22,648 bases of DNA from a virus, in IMG/VR virus record IMGVR_UViG_3300025141_000835, positions 1 through 22,648 of that record, one strand, 5' to 3'. Below, in pieces: positions 14,212 through 22,648 of this stretch. The position numbers and the translations under genes were made by a program. Position 1 is the first letter of the stretch, and each line of letters opens with the position of its first letter. The notes under the pieces were generated by a model, which was not told the DNA's origin, searched no databases, and saw only the letters and a program-made list of their open reading frames with translations.

Positions 14212-16848
14212 TTTTGTCTGATCACTTTGATAATTTGTATAATCCGAGTAATACCGCGGTTTGGAGGTTCCGCCATAATGGTCATCGGTCATCCCCAGCC
14301 AAAACCAACTCCACCATCGTTTATAGCCCTCACCTGTACCATAACGATCCGGATCAATTACAGGCAACCATGGCACATAATTGTATGTATAGCTTGGGTG
14401 ACCCATACCAGTTGTTTTTTCGCCAAAATCAAATAGAACATAGCCTTGATCGTTAGTACTCGTAGCTGTATATCTGTTCTCCCATTTGGCTGTGGTGGTA
14501 ATCGGTGTCCTTCCGTAGTCGTCAGTTGTATCTCTAGCCCAGGTGCCGTTACTGGTTATCGGTAATGTCCCCAAGGGTGGAACTATTAATACTAACCATT
14601 GGGCCCATGGATTCCTCTCAGGAGGGCCATATTGATAGTCTGTACCGTATTCGCTTATTTTGTAGCTAGGATCATAAGCGCGCCATTGGATTTTCAGCAT
14701 AAATCTAGTAGCCAGACCTCCATTGGATGGGGTTTGAGAGTAGCTCGTGAAAGACCCAAAACCCGGGTTCTGAGGGGCCTGGCCAGATTGTTTAATAAGA
14801 TCCTTATCTTGTTGCACCTCTTTTGCATTTGGTCCTCTTAGCCAAATACTTTTATAGAGACCATTACCCGGTACTGCGTATCCTGTTAAAGCTGGATCAA
14901 CCCTATCTAGATTGGCTCCATCTTTACTAGTTGGCGCGCCCGTAAAGGGTGGTTGGGGTGGAAAGCCCCCAGAGGACCAAACTCTATCTTTCCAAAAATT
15001 CAAATATCCATTCCCAGTAGACGAACGCGAACCCAGTCCCGTGCCATATCCTTCTTGGGAAAAAGGTCCCATCATTAGAGCTTCATCGATTCTTATTGAT
15101 TGATCAATGTAAGTGGTATTGCCGGCATATGATGGAATTGGAGCTCCAAAGTCGAAATTCTGTTCATCTAGTACCTCGGCTTGTCTAAAAACATGATCGG
15201 AGGAATTCCAATCGATTGGGCCCTCGCCGGTTACTCCAATCGGAGGAGCATAGATCGTATCATCGTCCCATGTGCCATTTCTGCCCTCCATAAAAATAGT
15301 CCACGGATATACTGGAGAATGCTCTGGGCCAGATATTTCCTCATCGATCACCATGACCTCATCTGCATCACCATCCCATGTATAATAAGAACCCCAGGGA
15401 GCTCCCATGGGTACATGTATGTGGGGCTGTGATAGGTCAGTCCGGCCGGATATAGACTCGGTCTTCCAAAACGGAGTCCCCCAATGTAAAGTCTGTGGAC
15501 CATCTACCGATGTTTGTGGAGTATTATTAGTATCTGACCACAATCCATAATCAAGAGGAAACCCAAGATCAGATGAACCCTCGGGGACTGGTTCAGAGGA
15601 TAATCCACCCCAAACCATATATTGAATAGTTGTTGAAACAGAGCCAACTTTATTCTTTACTATTAAAGTTACAGTAATAGCCGAAGTATCAAAAGAATTA
15701 TTTTCATTTTCGTTTCTCCTGCCTATATTATCATGATTTCTAGCTTGATTCCACACCTGATAATATCTATCTGTTGATACCGTCTTACCATCCACGATCC
15801 ATTCATATTCTAAGCCCGTTTCGACTTCCGTATTTTTTCCATAAGCTATTATTTCTTCTGGCATTTCTGATTCATCAGTGGTTTTAAAATTATATACATC
15901 TGCAACAAAAAGAGGATGATCCTCGTATAGGACAACATATTTTCCGACTCCCGCAGGGCCAGTTGCTTTTTGGTTTAGTTTGGTACCCCAGCTCCAAGCG
16001 CCGGAGGGCGTATGTCTATCTCCTCCTTCAATATAATCAGCAATATTATAACACAATATTCCCGGGGGCATGGGATATTTCCAATTAGAAGTAATAGACC
16101 CCCAAGCATCTATTACACTATCATCAGGCATGGGATAATTACCAGGATTATTACCTCCCATCTTCTGAAACATATGACGATAATAGTCCGCTCTAGACCA
16201 CGAGTGGCCTTTATTTTTCTTAAACGGTTGACCGTTATGGCCCTGTCCTGTAGTGGTATCAATCCCCCATAATTGTTCCGGGCCAGATGGCCATCCACCA
16301 GGGCCAGCCTTCCAATGCCAAACCTGACGAAATTTGGGTGGTTCTTTCGGCCAACGAGCCGGCATTTTAGGCAATAATTCGTGTATTCTTACATCCATAA
16401 GATTGTCAAAATACTTTTGATCAAATAATCTTATTTGCGTTGGAATTTTAATCTTTCCAAAATTAATACTGATGTTGTTCAGATTGGCTGGATTCAATCC
16501 ACCATCAGACGAAACATCCAAAGTTCCATCGTTTAATATTTCATACTCTGACTCTTGAATTGATTCATATTGACCGGTTCCTAATCCATAATCTATGGTA
16601 CTAAAGAAAGGGTGAACTAGATTCCATGGACTGACGAATTGCGCATTGAAACCCGGACAATTCCCACTAAAAGTATTGTTGATAGTACCTCCTACACTCA
16701 ATACGTAATTTAACGCCAGCCAGCAGGTAGGAAATGAACTATCAAGATTGACCCACAAACTAGACATGAAAGGACCAAGATTTTTTTCCCCGACCTGTGT
16801 TGCAACATTATCACCAGGTAATGTATATTTCCATTTTACAAACCCCAT
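14197..16848 (-). CDS. Orphan Trp-rich virion-like protein with a PKD/Ig-like segment, higher GC than its neighbours
   Basis: An 883-residue protein I do not recognise. It carries about 38 tryptophans (over 4%), with many Pro, Gly, Tyr and Asp, suggesting a large extracellular beta protein or carbohydrate-facing fibre. Residues about 318-413 have the alternating pattern of a PKD/Ig-like domain (YEWIVDGKTVS near 348-358, ITVTLIVKNKVGSVSTTIQY 391-410). The remaining blocks show no named domain. Sampled 60-nt rows in this gene have about 48-50% G+C, against about 33% in a row sampled from the gp6-like gene, so it may have been acquired separately. GAGG lies eight bases before ATG 16848, and the gap to the previous gene is four bases. 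A long intact frame in a dense operon argues that it is functional, probably a tail or fibre component that meets the host surface. Confidence 0.7.
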   Translation of the reverse strand: MGFVKWKYTLPGDNVATQVGEKNLGPFMSSLWVNLDSSFPTCWLALNYVLSVGGTINNTFSGNCPGFNAQFVSPWNLVHPFFSTIDYGLGTGQYESIQESEYEILNDGTLDVSSDGGLNPANLNNISINFGKIKIPTQIRLFDQKYFDNLMDVRIHELLPKMPARWPKEPPKFRQVWHWKAGPGGWPSGPEQLWGIDTTTGQGHNGQPFKKNKGHSWSRADYYRHMFQKMGGNNPGNYPMPDDSVIDAWGSITSNWKYPMPPGILCYNIADYIEGGDRHTPSGAWSWGTKLNQKATGPAGVGKYVVLYEDHPLFVADVYNFKTTDESEMPEEIIAYGKNTEVETGLEYEWIVDGKTVSTDRYYQVWNQARNHDNIGRRNENENNSFDTSAITVTLIVKNKVGSVSTTIQYMVWGGLSSEPVPEGSSDLGFPLDYGLWSDTNNTPQTSVDGPQTLHWGTPFWKTESISGRTDLSQPHIHVPMGAPWGSYYTWDGDADEVMVIDEEISGPEHSPVYPWTIFMEGRNGTWDDDTIYAPPIGVTGEGPIDWNSSDHVFRQAEVLDEQNFDFGAPIPSYAGNTTYIDQSIRIDEALMMGPFSQEGYGTGLGSRSSTGNGYLNFWKDRVWSSGGFPPQPPFTGAPTSKDGANLDRVDPALTGYAVPGNGLYKSIWLRGPNAKEVQQDKDLIKQSGQAPQNPGFGSFTSYSQTPSNGGLATRFMLKIQWRAYDPSYKISEYGTDYQYGPPERNPWAQWLVLIVPPLGTLPITSNGTWARDTTDDYGRTPITTTAKWENRYTATSTNDQGYVLFDFGEKTTGMGHPSYTYNYVPWLPVIDPDRYGTGEGYKRWWSWFWLGMTDDHYGGTSKPRYYSDYTNYQSDQTKLVLV

Positions 16849-16852
16849 CTAT

Positions 16853-17965
16853 TTACCTCGTAACCTTAAAAATATAATCATCATCAAAAAACCTCTTAAC
16901 TGTGTTGCCTTCAGTATCAACCCTAAAGACAAATTTATAATATCTCTCTGGCTGTAATCCGTCCATCCATAATTTAAAATAATTTCCAGTACCATCACAA
17001 CTGAGTTTAGTATAATCTGGATCAAATGGAATAATAGTTTCCTCAGTCGAAGCATCCTTTACGCAATAATAAGACGAAGTCGGAAGATATTTTATCGTCA
17101 ATGCTGAAGATTGTGTTGCAAAAGTCTTGGCCGGGTATCTCTCCCTTCCCACAACTCTAAATTTAGATCTAGACCCAGAAGGATATGAATTTACATTATT
17201 TTTCATGTATAATATAATATCTTCATCCGTCAATGCTGATAAGGATCCTGTTGCAAAGGAACTATCGTCCCACGCAACTTGAAGTTTGGGAAGATATATT
17301 GTATTCGTATCTCGCGAGAAAAATTTAAGACTTCCATATGCTGTAGAATTATTTTCTTCAGACATGGGACGTTTAACTATAAAACCCTCATTGGGAACAC
17401 TACTACTAATCCAACTCATAACAATATCTGTTACATCCATTCTAACATCAGCAGTCTGAGAACTAAAAGCTTGACTTGCCACAGATGAAGTATACCAAGT
17501 TCCGCCTCCCGGTTCAGAGATAAAAGACCCAGTTGAGACTGCAGCAAATGAAGCAGTCGTCCATTGTGTTCCAATCAATTTACTATCTCTATATTTCCAG
17601 CTAGCCCCCACATCTGATTTTGGATTATTGAATAATCTTCCCTGGCCAGGGTTCCAAGATTGAGAGACGGGAAATGCTTTCAAATTATAGGATATATTTA
17701 GATCTTTAACTTCAGTGGCGTATAATTTTAAATAGAATTTTGGACTAGTTATGGTTCCATCAGCTACAGAAGCCGATATACTAGTAATATTAAATTTAAT
17801 TAGAGCACGAGTATTAAAAATGCTGCCACTAGATACCAATGAACCAGCGGAGCCAGATGGATCTCCCAATTTAGTTATTTCTAAAATAGCATCCAAACCA
17901 GTATTTAAACTGCTTGAAGCTTCATATAAAGTAGTATCGTCATTTGGAAAAATACTATAAATCAT
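16853..17965 (-). CDS. Putative virion protein with a DNRLRE/CBM-like N-terminal domain
   Basis: A 370-residue protein. The N-terminal part (about 1-240) follows the pattern of DNRLRE-type beta-sandwich domains: SIFPNDDTTLYEASSSLNTG (4-23), a conserved RALIKFNIT (53-61), a block of paired beta strands (SPKFYLKLYATE near 74-85), Trp-containing strands near 107-145 and MDVTDIVMSWI (about 175-185). Such domains occur in surface and carbohydrate-binding proteins. The C-terminal 130 residues are beta-rich and unassigned. AAGGA sits seven bases upstream of ATG 17965, and the gene follows the gp6-like gene by ten bases. Location suggests a baseplate or fibre-attachment component. The domain call is by pattern and moderately secure; the function is inference. 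Confidence 0.68.
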   Translation of the reverse strand: MIYSIFPNDDTTLYEASSSLNTGLDAILEITKLGDPSGSAGSLVSSGSIFNTRALIKFNITSISASVADGTITSPKFYLKLYATEVKDLNISYNLKAFPVSQSWNPGQGRLFNNPKSDVGASWKYRDSKLIGTQWTTASFAAVSTGSFISEPGGGTWYTSSVASQAFSSQTADVRMDVTDIVMSWISSSVPNEGFIVKRPMSEENNSTAYGSLKFFSRDTNTIYLPKLQVAWDDSSFATGSLSALTDEDIILYMKNNVNSYPSGSRSKFRVVGRERYPAKTFATQSSALTIKYLPTSSYYCVKDASTEETIIPFDPDYTKLSCDGTGNYFKLWMDGLQPERYYKFVFRVDTEGNTVKRFFDDDYIFKVTR

Positions 17966-17975
17966 TTTTAAATCC

Positions 17976-20051
17976 TTAACTCGTTATTGGTACAACCCTA
18001 CCCTGTATGTCATTATTCGGATATTTTATTTCAAAAATTGCAGGATCTAAAGACGGATAAACAACTCCATTTTTAGTAGCAGTTAGAATATTATAAATAT
18101 TTCCTGAATATCCATCCGATGTTTTCCACTTATTAACTACAACCGGATCTCCCAGTACCGATTGAACTCCAGCTGTAGTTGCTAATAGTGTTGTCAGATC
18201 TTTTTTTATTATTGGTTGATTTATTTGCCATTTGTCTATCTTAAAGTGATCCCTAAGTCTCTCAACACAAGATAAAAGAACCTCTCTCGCATTAAAATTT
18301 GGAAGAGGAACTATATCGAAATATACTGCAATATTTATTATGAAAGCATTCTTGATGCTTATAGCATCCGTTAATAATCTATATTGAGAAAGATAGGTTT
18401 GGAGATTCAATTTTGTTGCACTATTGACTTTTGTCAATTGTTTAGAAGCATTATATCCCAAAACATATAGATCCAAAGAAAAACAATTATCAACCTGATT
18501 TAAAACAGAAGGTATATCAACACTTAAACCACCCAACTGGCCGGGGGGATTGTCGTGGCCAGCTGGTGATTCTCCTATAGGATTTCCCTCTTCATCAAAT
18601 TCATAATCACCTGGAGGTGAATCACCTCCGCCGAGGCTACCTCCCGCAGGGGAAGCTGTTTCAACACAAGGAGCGACTGGTGCACTACCAACCATTTGAA
18701 CATCTCTTGCAATCCAGGCTTTTGCAATGCTTCCCAATCTTGGCGGCATTGAATATGTTCTTATTAAATAATCCTGTTTTGTTACTGCCCTATTTTGAGT
18801 TCTAAAATGTGCTAGAGAATTATTTTTAACCTCTTCAATTGTATCTGAAGATTTTCCTCCTTGAGCTGGAGCTGGATTTGATGCTGCTAAAGAATTTTTT
18901 ACTGTATTAGTTGTGGTATTAATCAGATCTGTAGTATCTAAATTTACTACTGAAGTAAAGATGTTAGAAATGGCTCCACTTCCTACGTTATCCTCTATGC
19001 CCCTACCAACCAAATATTTTATCGTAAAAGTTGTTTCCTTGGGGGCTTGGCCATATGTTTTTGTAAAAATAAAATTAGAGGGATCAAAAGCTCTATCTAA
19101 CTCATTTACACTGCCGGGCAAACCAGATCCAACATTATCTGGATTTGGTATAATTTCTTCGTCTGGATTGCTACTAATCCCAGAACCAAATTGTAGTTCT
19201 AATTTATTTTCGGAATTTACTCTTGTAATAAATCTCTTTGGAACTTTTTTTAAACACAAAAGAAATGGGGTTTCTGCAGATTGGCCAGACATAGAAGGAT
19301 CGTTTGTATTTGAATTAACCGTTTCATTAAAAACAGTTTCTTGAGCCAAATAATCTACCTCCCTCCATTCTTTACCATCTGAATCAGTAACACTCAATAT
19401 ACCAATAACGTTTTCATCTGATAATAAAATCTTAAAGTTTTTCTGTATTCCCGTAACAGGAAAATCATGTGTCCTTATCTCACCAGATCTCGCTCGAACC
19501 CTTTTCTTTAATAAATAATATTCTGGAGTTCCATTGGCATCTACACTATAAATTGACACCTCTCTGGGATCAAATGCTGAATCTACCTGAAAATCTACGG
19601 GCTCAATGGTCCTAAATTCCGATCCATTATCAGCTCTGACTCCCATATCTTCATTAATTCTCAGTGCATAATTATAATCTGGAGTAACATTAGCACCAGT
19701 TCCTGTAGGTGGAACTATCTGATATACATCCAAAAAAACATTAGCAGAAACAGATATCTTGGGCTTGTATCCCAAAGCTTGTGAAATTGAATAAACATTA
19801 GATTTTTCCGTAGCATATTGTATCAAGTTTTCCTTGAATAAATAATCAGAATAAAAAGATAACACGTCTCCAACATATGAAGACATCTCGATAAACATTG
19901 TTCCCGGATCTGCCTCATTAAAATCATTATAAGCATCCGGAAAATATTGTTTAGCAAAATCTATCAGATTTGCTTTAAAGTCGCCAAAGGTTTTATTTAG
20001 ATAAGATATCTCCTTGGAATCTTTTTGTACATTTAAATTTTTATAAGCCAT
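17976..20051 (-). CDS. Baseplate wedge protein, gp6-like (baseplate J family)
   Basis: A 691-residue protein, close to T4 gp6 (660 aa). The N-terminus has the family signature: NEADPGTMFIEMSSYVGDVL (45-64), a Tyr-rich helix (FYSDYLFKENLIQYATEK) and SISQALGYKPK (88-98). LAHFRTQNRAVTKQDYLIRT (413-432) matches the conserved middle of gp6/J proteins, where an R-AVT-x-x-DY motif is typical. gp6 dimers form the ring that joins the baseplate wedges around the hub. An insertion of about 65 residues (455-520) is rich in Gly, Pro, Asp and Glu and looks like a disordered loop. An AGGA site lies about ten bases before ATG 20051. The gp25-like gene precedes it with a 12-base gap, the usual wedge gene order. 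Confidence 0.9.
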   Translation of the reverse strand: MAYKNLNVQKDSKEISYLNKTFGDFKANLIDFAKQYFPDAYNDFNEADPGTMFIEMSSYVGDVLSFYSDYLFKENLIQYATEKSNVYSISQALGYKPKISVSANVFLDVYQIVPPTGTGANVTPDYNYALRINEDMGVRADNGSEFRTIEPVDFQVDSAFDPREVSIYSVDANGTPEYYLLKKRVRARSGEIRTHDFPVTGIQKNFKILLSDENVIGILSVTDSDGKEWREVDYLAQETVFNETVNSNTNDPSMSGQSAETPFLLCLKKVPKRFITRVNSENKLELQFGSGISSNPDEEIIPNPDNVGSGLPGSVNELDRAFDPSNFIFTKTYGQAPKETTFTIKYLVGRGIEDNVGSGAISNIFTSVVNLDTTDLINTTTNTVKNSLAASNPAPAQGGKSSDTIEEVKNNSLAHFRTQNRAVTKQDYLIRTYSMPPRLGSIAKAWIARDVQMVGSAPVAPCVETASPAGGSLGGGDSPPGDYEFDEEGNPIGESPAGHDNPPGQLGGLSVDIPSVLNQVDNCFSLDLYVLGYNASKQLTKVNSATKLNLQTYLSQYRLLTDAISIKNAFIINIAVYFDIVPLPNFNAREVLLSCVERLRDHFKIDKWQINQPIIKKDLTTLLATTAGVQSVLGDPVVVNKWKTSDGYSGNIYNILTATKNGVVYPSLDPAIFEIKYPNNDIQGRVVPITS

Positions 20052-20063
20052 TTTAAATTATTC

Positions 20064-20501
20064 CTATCCCACTATCTCAGACGATATACCTGTAGACAGA
20101 TCAAATTCTAAAGTAATGGATGAACCAAAATTTGATGGTGAAACACTATAATCAATCTTGACTCTAACAGTATTATCCTGTCCAGACACTTGTATGGATT
20201 TTAAATTTATATATGGAGTCCACTTTGAAACAGAACTCTTAATTTCTTCTCTTATATTATCTCTCAAAAATTCAGTATTCGGTTCAAACAAGACCTTATA
20301 TAAATTAGTACCAAAATCTGGTTGAAAAACTCTTTCTCCCTTTATTGTTAATAGAAGATTCTTTAAATTTGTTCTAGCTTGATCCGTTGTTGTATATGTC
20401 GATTTAAATTTCCCCCTCATTATATTAATGGGCAAAGCCAAACCGACCGCAACGTCTGGTTCAGAATCTATGGGTTCATATTTAAATACTTCTCTAGCCA
20501 T
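20064..20501 (-). CDS. Baseplate wedge protein, gp25-like
   Basis: A 145-residue protein, close to T4 gp25 (132 aa). Family features are a central LLLTIKGERVFQPDFGTNLY (49-68), then FEPNTE (72-77) in the place where gp25 proteins carry their conserved EPR-type motif, followed by an amphipathic helix (LRDNIREEIKSSVSKW) and the strand VRVKIDYSV. gp25 joins the wedge core to the tube and sheath initiation site. The pairing with the gp6-like gene immediately downstream strengthens the call. The start ATG 20501 has no clear Shine-Dalgarno; an AT-rich palindrome-like element (20511-20524) lies ten bases upstream. Confidence 0.9.
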   Translation of the reverse strand: MAREVFKYEPIDSEPDVAVGLALPINIMRGKFKSTYTTTDQARTNLKNLLLTIKGERVFQPDFGTNLYKVLFEPNTEFLRDNIREEIKSSVSKWTPYINLKSIQVSGQDNTVRVKIDYSVSPSNFGSSITLEFDLSTGISSEIVG

Positions 20502-20510
20502 AATTAATCA

Positions 20511-20524
20511 TAATATAAATATTA
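20511..20524. promoter_or_regulatory. AT-rich imperfect palindrome upstream of the gp25-like gene
   Basis: TAATATAAATATTA is an inverted repeat (TAATAT and ATATTA around AA). It contains the octamer TATAAATA of the T4 late promoter, but on the plus strand, opposite to all genes here. The first twelve bases recur at 7284-7295 in the longest intergenic gap. A role as promoter or operator is unproven. Confidence 0.2.
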
Positions 20525-20536
20525 ATTTCTAAAATT

Positions 20537-21019
20537 TTAAATCCACTTAACTACAGGAAATGGGGGAACTGTACTTACAGCAAATCCAGTTTGAAAAAAT
20601 AAAGCAATCGCAGTATAATGAGCTAACATAACTTGATATCCAGGAACAAAAGGACTAGACATCCCCATTGCAATTGCAGGTTCGGGAAATACTGGAATTA
20701 GCGGAGGTATACCAACAAAAGCAGGTAACATACCAAGAGCTAAAAATCCTGCATATGTATAAAGACCTATTCTTAATGCACTAGTGAATCCACCCGGAGT
20801 TAAAAGTCCCGAATATAAAATTCCATATAAAGCTGTTCTTCCAGCCCATTCAACCGGGGGTAGTACAGGAGGAGTTACTGTTCTAGCAAAACTACTAATG
20901 AAGTCAGTCCATTCTGCAGCTGCCCATGCATAAGAAGTTCCTGCTGCTACGGCGGCTGGTGATGAGCTTATAATTTTATTTTCTCCTAAAGATTTAGGGA
21001 TTGCTGCATAATTAAACAT
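20537..21019 (-). CDS. Hydrophobic protein of unknown function between the spike and gp25 genes
   Basis: A 160-residue protein rich in Ala, Pro, Phe, Gly and Leu, with few charged residues. Hydrophobic stretches cover about 81-113 and 130-150, with several Pro-Pro pairs (PVLPP, IPPLIPVF). It has no signal peptide motif and no recognisable domain. AAAGGA seven bases before ATG 21019 overlaps the end of the spike gene, whose stop is only three bases away, so the two are coupled. Such a hydrophobic protein in the baseplate operon could be a tail-hub or membrane-contacting component delivered with the spike, or a chaperone-like assembly factor. Nothing in the sequence decides between these. Confidence 0.65.
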   Translation of the reverse strand: MFNYAAIPKSLGENKIISSSPAAVAAGTSYAWAAAEWTDFISSFARTVTPPVLPPVEWAGRTALYGILYSGLLTPGGFTSALRIGLYTYAGFLALGMLPAFVGIPPLIPVFPEPAIAMGMSSPFVPGYQVMLAHYTAIALFFQTGFAVSTVPPFPVVKWI

Positions 21020-21022
21020 GAT

Positions 21023-22060
21023 TTATCCTTTCAAAAGAGCAAGATCGGTTTTTAATTTCATGACTTGACTCATATTTGTAGCAGGTCCCGTTGGGCCAAC
21101 TCCAGTGGCAAATTTTGCTTGGCCTGAAGTAAGATCCTTTAATTGATCTATAAGTCCTTCAATTATATCCATCAATGCAGTAAAATCCACATTTGACCAT
21201 TCATTAGTTGCAAGATGAATATTGGTTCCCATCAAATAAGCAGTACCCAAACTAGATATTATAATATCTCCAACTCCATTTTTCGTATAAAAAACCAATT
21301 TATCCGAAGAAATTACTACTTGACTAGTTCCAGAATATTGTTCTGGTGGTTGGAGAGTCGGCGGTGCAGGAGATTGTAAATAAATGGGCAAAGATTGATC
21401 ATCAGTTAAATATATGGAAGAAGGATCATCATCTAAGTTTTCTAAATCTCCACCACCATTAGATATTATTGTTATGGGATGTCCAGAAGTTCCTCCCACT
21501 GACCAATCATTGTCCACACTAGTACTACTAAGTCTTACCGTATTCCCAAATCTACCTTGAACTAACGTATCACCTTCAAATAGTTTCATATTTGGAACTA
21601 CTTGAGAAACAAAAGTTTCACCATTATAATCTCCCCTTCTATCGTAAGTAACCCCACCAACTAAATTATTGTTAATATTGTCAAAAGAATTAATGCTAGA
21701 AAAATAATACCATTGCTCCGAATCTCCCGGGCCCAAAGTTATTGGTAATCTAATACATAAAACCGTCTCATTTATAAGGGGAATTTTAGTTAAATCTTTA
21801 GATAGTGGAAAAGCAACAATGGGATCTGAAACTGTAGATGCTGGATTATTATTTCTTTTTGTTAAAAGAACTTTTATTCCAGATGGAATACCAGAGGTGT
21901 CTTCAGTTATTCCCGTCACAACACCGTATCCAAGATCCATGGGTAGATTTAAACTTCTATCTTGTAATTTGGCTTCAGTATTTACTTTAGTGTTAAAAAC
22001 TCTAGTTGAATCCCGAGTTGTTGAATTATTTCCGCCAGTATAAAGCCAGGATTCTACCAT
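21023..22060 (-). CDS. Baseplate hub/central spike protein, gp5-like (OB-fold plus beta-helical spike)
   Basis: A 345-residue protein. An N-terminal beta-barrel-like part (about 40-125) resembles the OB-fold of phage spike proteins. The motif KLFEGDTLVQGRFGNTVRLS (159-178) is the run I associate with gp5-type proteins of T4-like phages. Residues 246-286 contain short alternating strands (VVISSDKLVFYTK, DIIISSLGTAYLMG, NIHLATN), as in the beta-helical part of the membrane-piercing spike. There is no lysozyme domain like that in T4 gp5, so it is a spike without its own muramidase. A helical C-terminus (about 293-345) follows. AAGG lies about ten bases before ATG 22060. The spike caps the tail tube under the baseplate. 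Confidence 0.8.
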   Translation of the reverse strand: MVESWLYTGGNNSTTRDSTRVFNTKVNTEAKLQDRSLNLPMDLGYGVVTGITEDTSGIPSGIKVLLTKRNNNPASTVSDPIVAFPLSKDLTKIPLINETVLCIRLPITLGPGDSEQWYYFSSINSFDNINNNLVGGVTYDRRGDYNGETFVSQVVPNMKLFEGDTLVQGRFGNTVRLSSTSVDNDWSVGGTSGHPITIISNGGGDLENLDDDPSSIYLTDDQSLPIYLQSPAPPTLQPPEQYSGTSQVVISSDKLVFYTKNGVGDIIISSLGTAYLMGTNIHLATNEWSNVDFTALMDIIEGLIDQLKDLTSGQAKFATGVGPTGPATNMSQVMKLKTDLALLKG

Positions 22061-22064
22061 TCAG

Positions 22065-22532
22065 TTAAACCTTCTTTTTATCCATAGCTTTAACCAATTG
22101 GCTATAATCTCTAGTTAATGCCTTCTGAACAGCATCTGGAATTTGAATGTGTTTCTTGTCATCTGGTATCATGGATTCAGCAGTTACTTTTTGATCTCCA
22201 AACATCTCATCAGGATTCATTCCCATCATCTGAGCCATGTTTCCAGTAAAGGGTTTTCCTCCTAGTGTCTTATACTCTTCCGGATCTGACATATCCATGG
22301 CAGTTTCATTTAAGATATCATTCAAACCGGGATCCTTCGAAAACTTTTTTCTTTTAATTGGTTTTTTAATCCTATTTGAATCAGCTAATTCCGACATTCT
22401 TATACCGTGATCTATGACCTTGGAATGATCGACTTTCTTTTCCTTTAACATTCCTAGTTCTTCCCTGACTACCTTACGTACTTCGGGGATTATAGCTTCT
22501 TTTATTAAATTAATAAATTCTAATTTTTTCAT
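22065..22532 (-). CDS. Conserved-looking charged protein of unknown function in the baseplate operon
   Basis: A 155-residue, highly charged protein. The first 35 residues (FINLIKEAIIPEVRKVVREE and on) predict an amphipathic helix or coiled coil; a basic cluster (RIKKPIKRKKFSK, 54-66) follows, then a Met/Asp/Pro-rich segment (NMAQMMGMNPDEMFGD) and a basic C-terminal helix. No enzyme motif, signal or membrane segment is present. It ends four bases before the spike gene and starts eight bases after the partial gene upstream, so it is part of the same transcript. The composition suits an assembly chaperone or a small tail/head component. I cannot name the family. Confidence 0.65.
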   Translation of the reverse strand: MKKLEFINLIKEAIIPEVRKVVREELGMLKEKKVDHSKVIDHGIRMSELADSNRIKKPIKRKKFSKDPGLNDILNETAMDMSDPEEYKTLGGKPFTGNMAQMMGMNPDEMFGDQKVTAESMIPDDKKHIQIPDAVQKALTRDYSQLVKAMDKKKV

Positions 22533-22539
22533 ATCTCAT

Positions 22540-22648
22540 TTAACTTTCATTATAGGAAATATCATCCTCAATTTTTTCCATCTGATCCAATAGTTGTTTC
22601 TTTTCTTCCTCGGTTAATAATAATTCCGAAGATCCATCCATAGATCTT
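22540..22648 (-). CDS. C-terminal end of an upstream gene, cut by the window edge
   Basis: About 35 codons are open from the edge to TAA at 22540-22542. They encode an acidic, helical tail with TEEEKKQLLDQMEKIEDD. An ATG at 22641 lies inside but has no ribosome binding site, so this is more likely the end of a longer gene than a 33-residue gene. Direction and spacing (seven bases to the next ATG) fit the same operon. Nothing identifies the product. Confidence 0.55.
   Translation of the reverse strand, partial: RSMDGSSELLLTEEEKKQLLDQMEKIEDDISYNES

Noticed and set aside
14227-16272. Several plus-strand frames of 60-90 codons opposite the 883-aa gene
   Set aside because: The higher GC there lowers the chance of stop codons; none shows a domain or a ribosome site.
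18913-19344. Plus-strand frame of 143 codons
   Set aside because: It lies opposite the well-supported gp6-like gene and its translation looks like the complement of a conserved protein.
22540-22641. A complete 33-residue gene starting at ATG 22641
   Set aside because: No ribosome binding site, and the frame is open to the window edge; more likely the end of a longer gene.

Overview
The window is a stretch of an AT-rich tailed-phage genome, most likely a contractile-tail (myovirus) phage distantly related to T4. Every gene I can support is on the minus strand, so transcription runs from high to low coordinates. The genes are packed with overlaps or gaps of a few bases, and I saw no rRNA, tRNA, insertion sequence, CRISPR array or bacterial housekeeping gene. 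The T4-like call rests on a gp25-like wedge protein next to a gp6-like wedge protein, a gp5-like OB-fold/spike protein, a gp61-like primase and a gp47/gp46 (SbcD/SbcC) recombination nuclease. The host cannot be read from the sequence. A marine origin is only an impression.

Layout in transcription order. (1) 22648-20064, baseplate centre: the tail end of an unidentified gene, a charged 155-aa protein, the gp5-like hub/spike, a hydrophobic 160-aa protein and gp25. (2) 20051-10009, wedge and large virion proteins: gp6-like (691 aa), a 370-aa protein with a DNRLRE-like N-terminus, an orphan 883-aa Trp-rich protein of higher GC, and a 1388-aa protein with a short tail-protein-I-like segment and a LamG-like middle. 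(3) 9982-4566, a probable fibre/adhesin cassette. Three paralogues (451, 316 and 222 aa) share one module of about 230 residues. The 222-aa copy is the bare module, the 316-aa copy adds a Gly/Pro-rich tail, and the 451-aa copy adds six glycines and a Hedgehog-type Hint autoprocessing domain. A DUF2784-like membrane protein overlaps the Hint gene. Two further proteins (331 and 318 aa) share a C-terminal domain with each other. (4) 4564-1, DNA metabolism: a GIY-YIG nuclease, a primase, and one continuous reading frame that fuses an SbcD/Mre11-like nuclease to an SbcC/Rad50-like ATPase and runs off the left edge.

The most unusual items are the Hedgehog-type Hint domain on a putative virion protein, the paralogue set that differs only by C-terminal appendage, and the single-chain Mre11-Rad50 homologue with a non-ATG start that overlaps the primase stop codon. 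All functional statements come from reading motifs by eye. No database search was possible.
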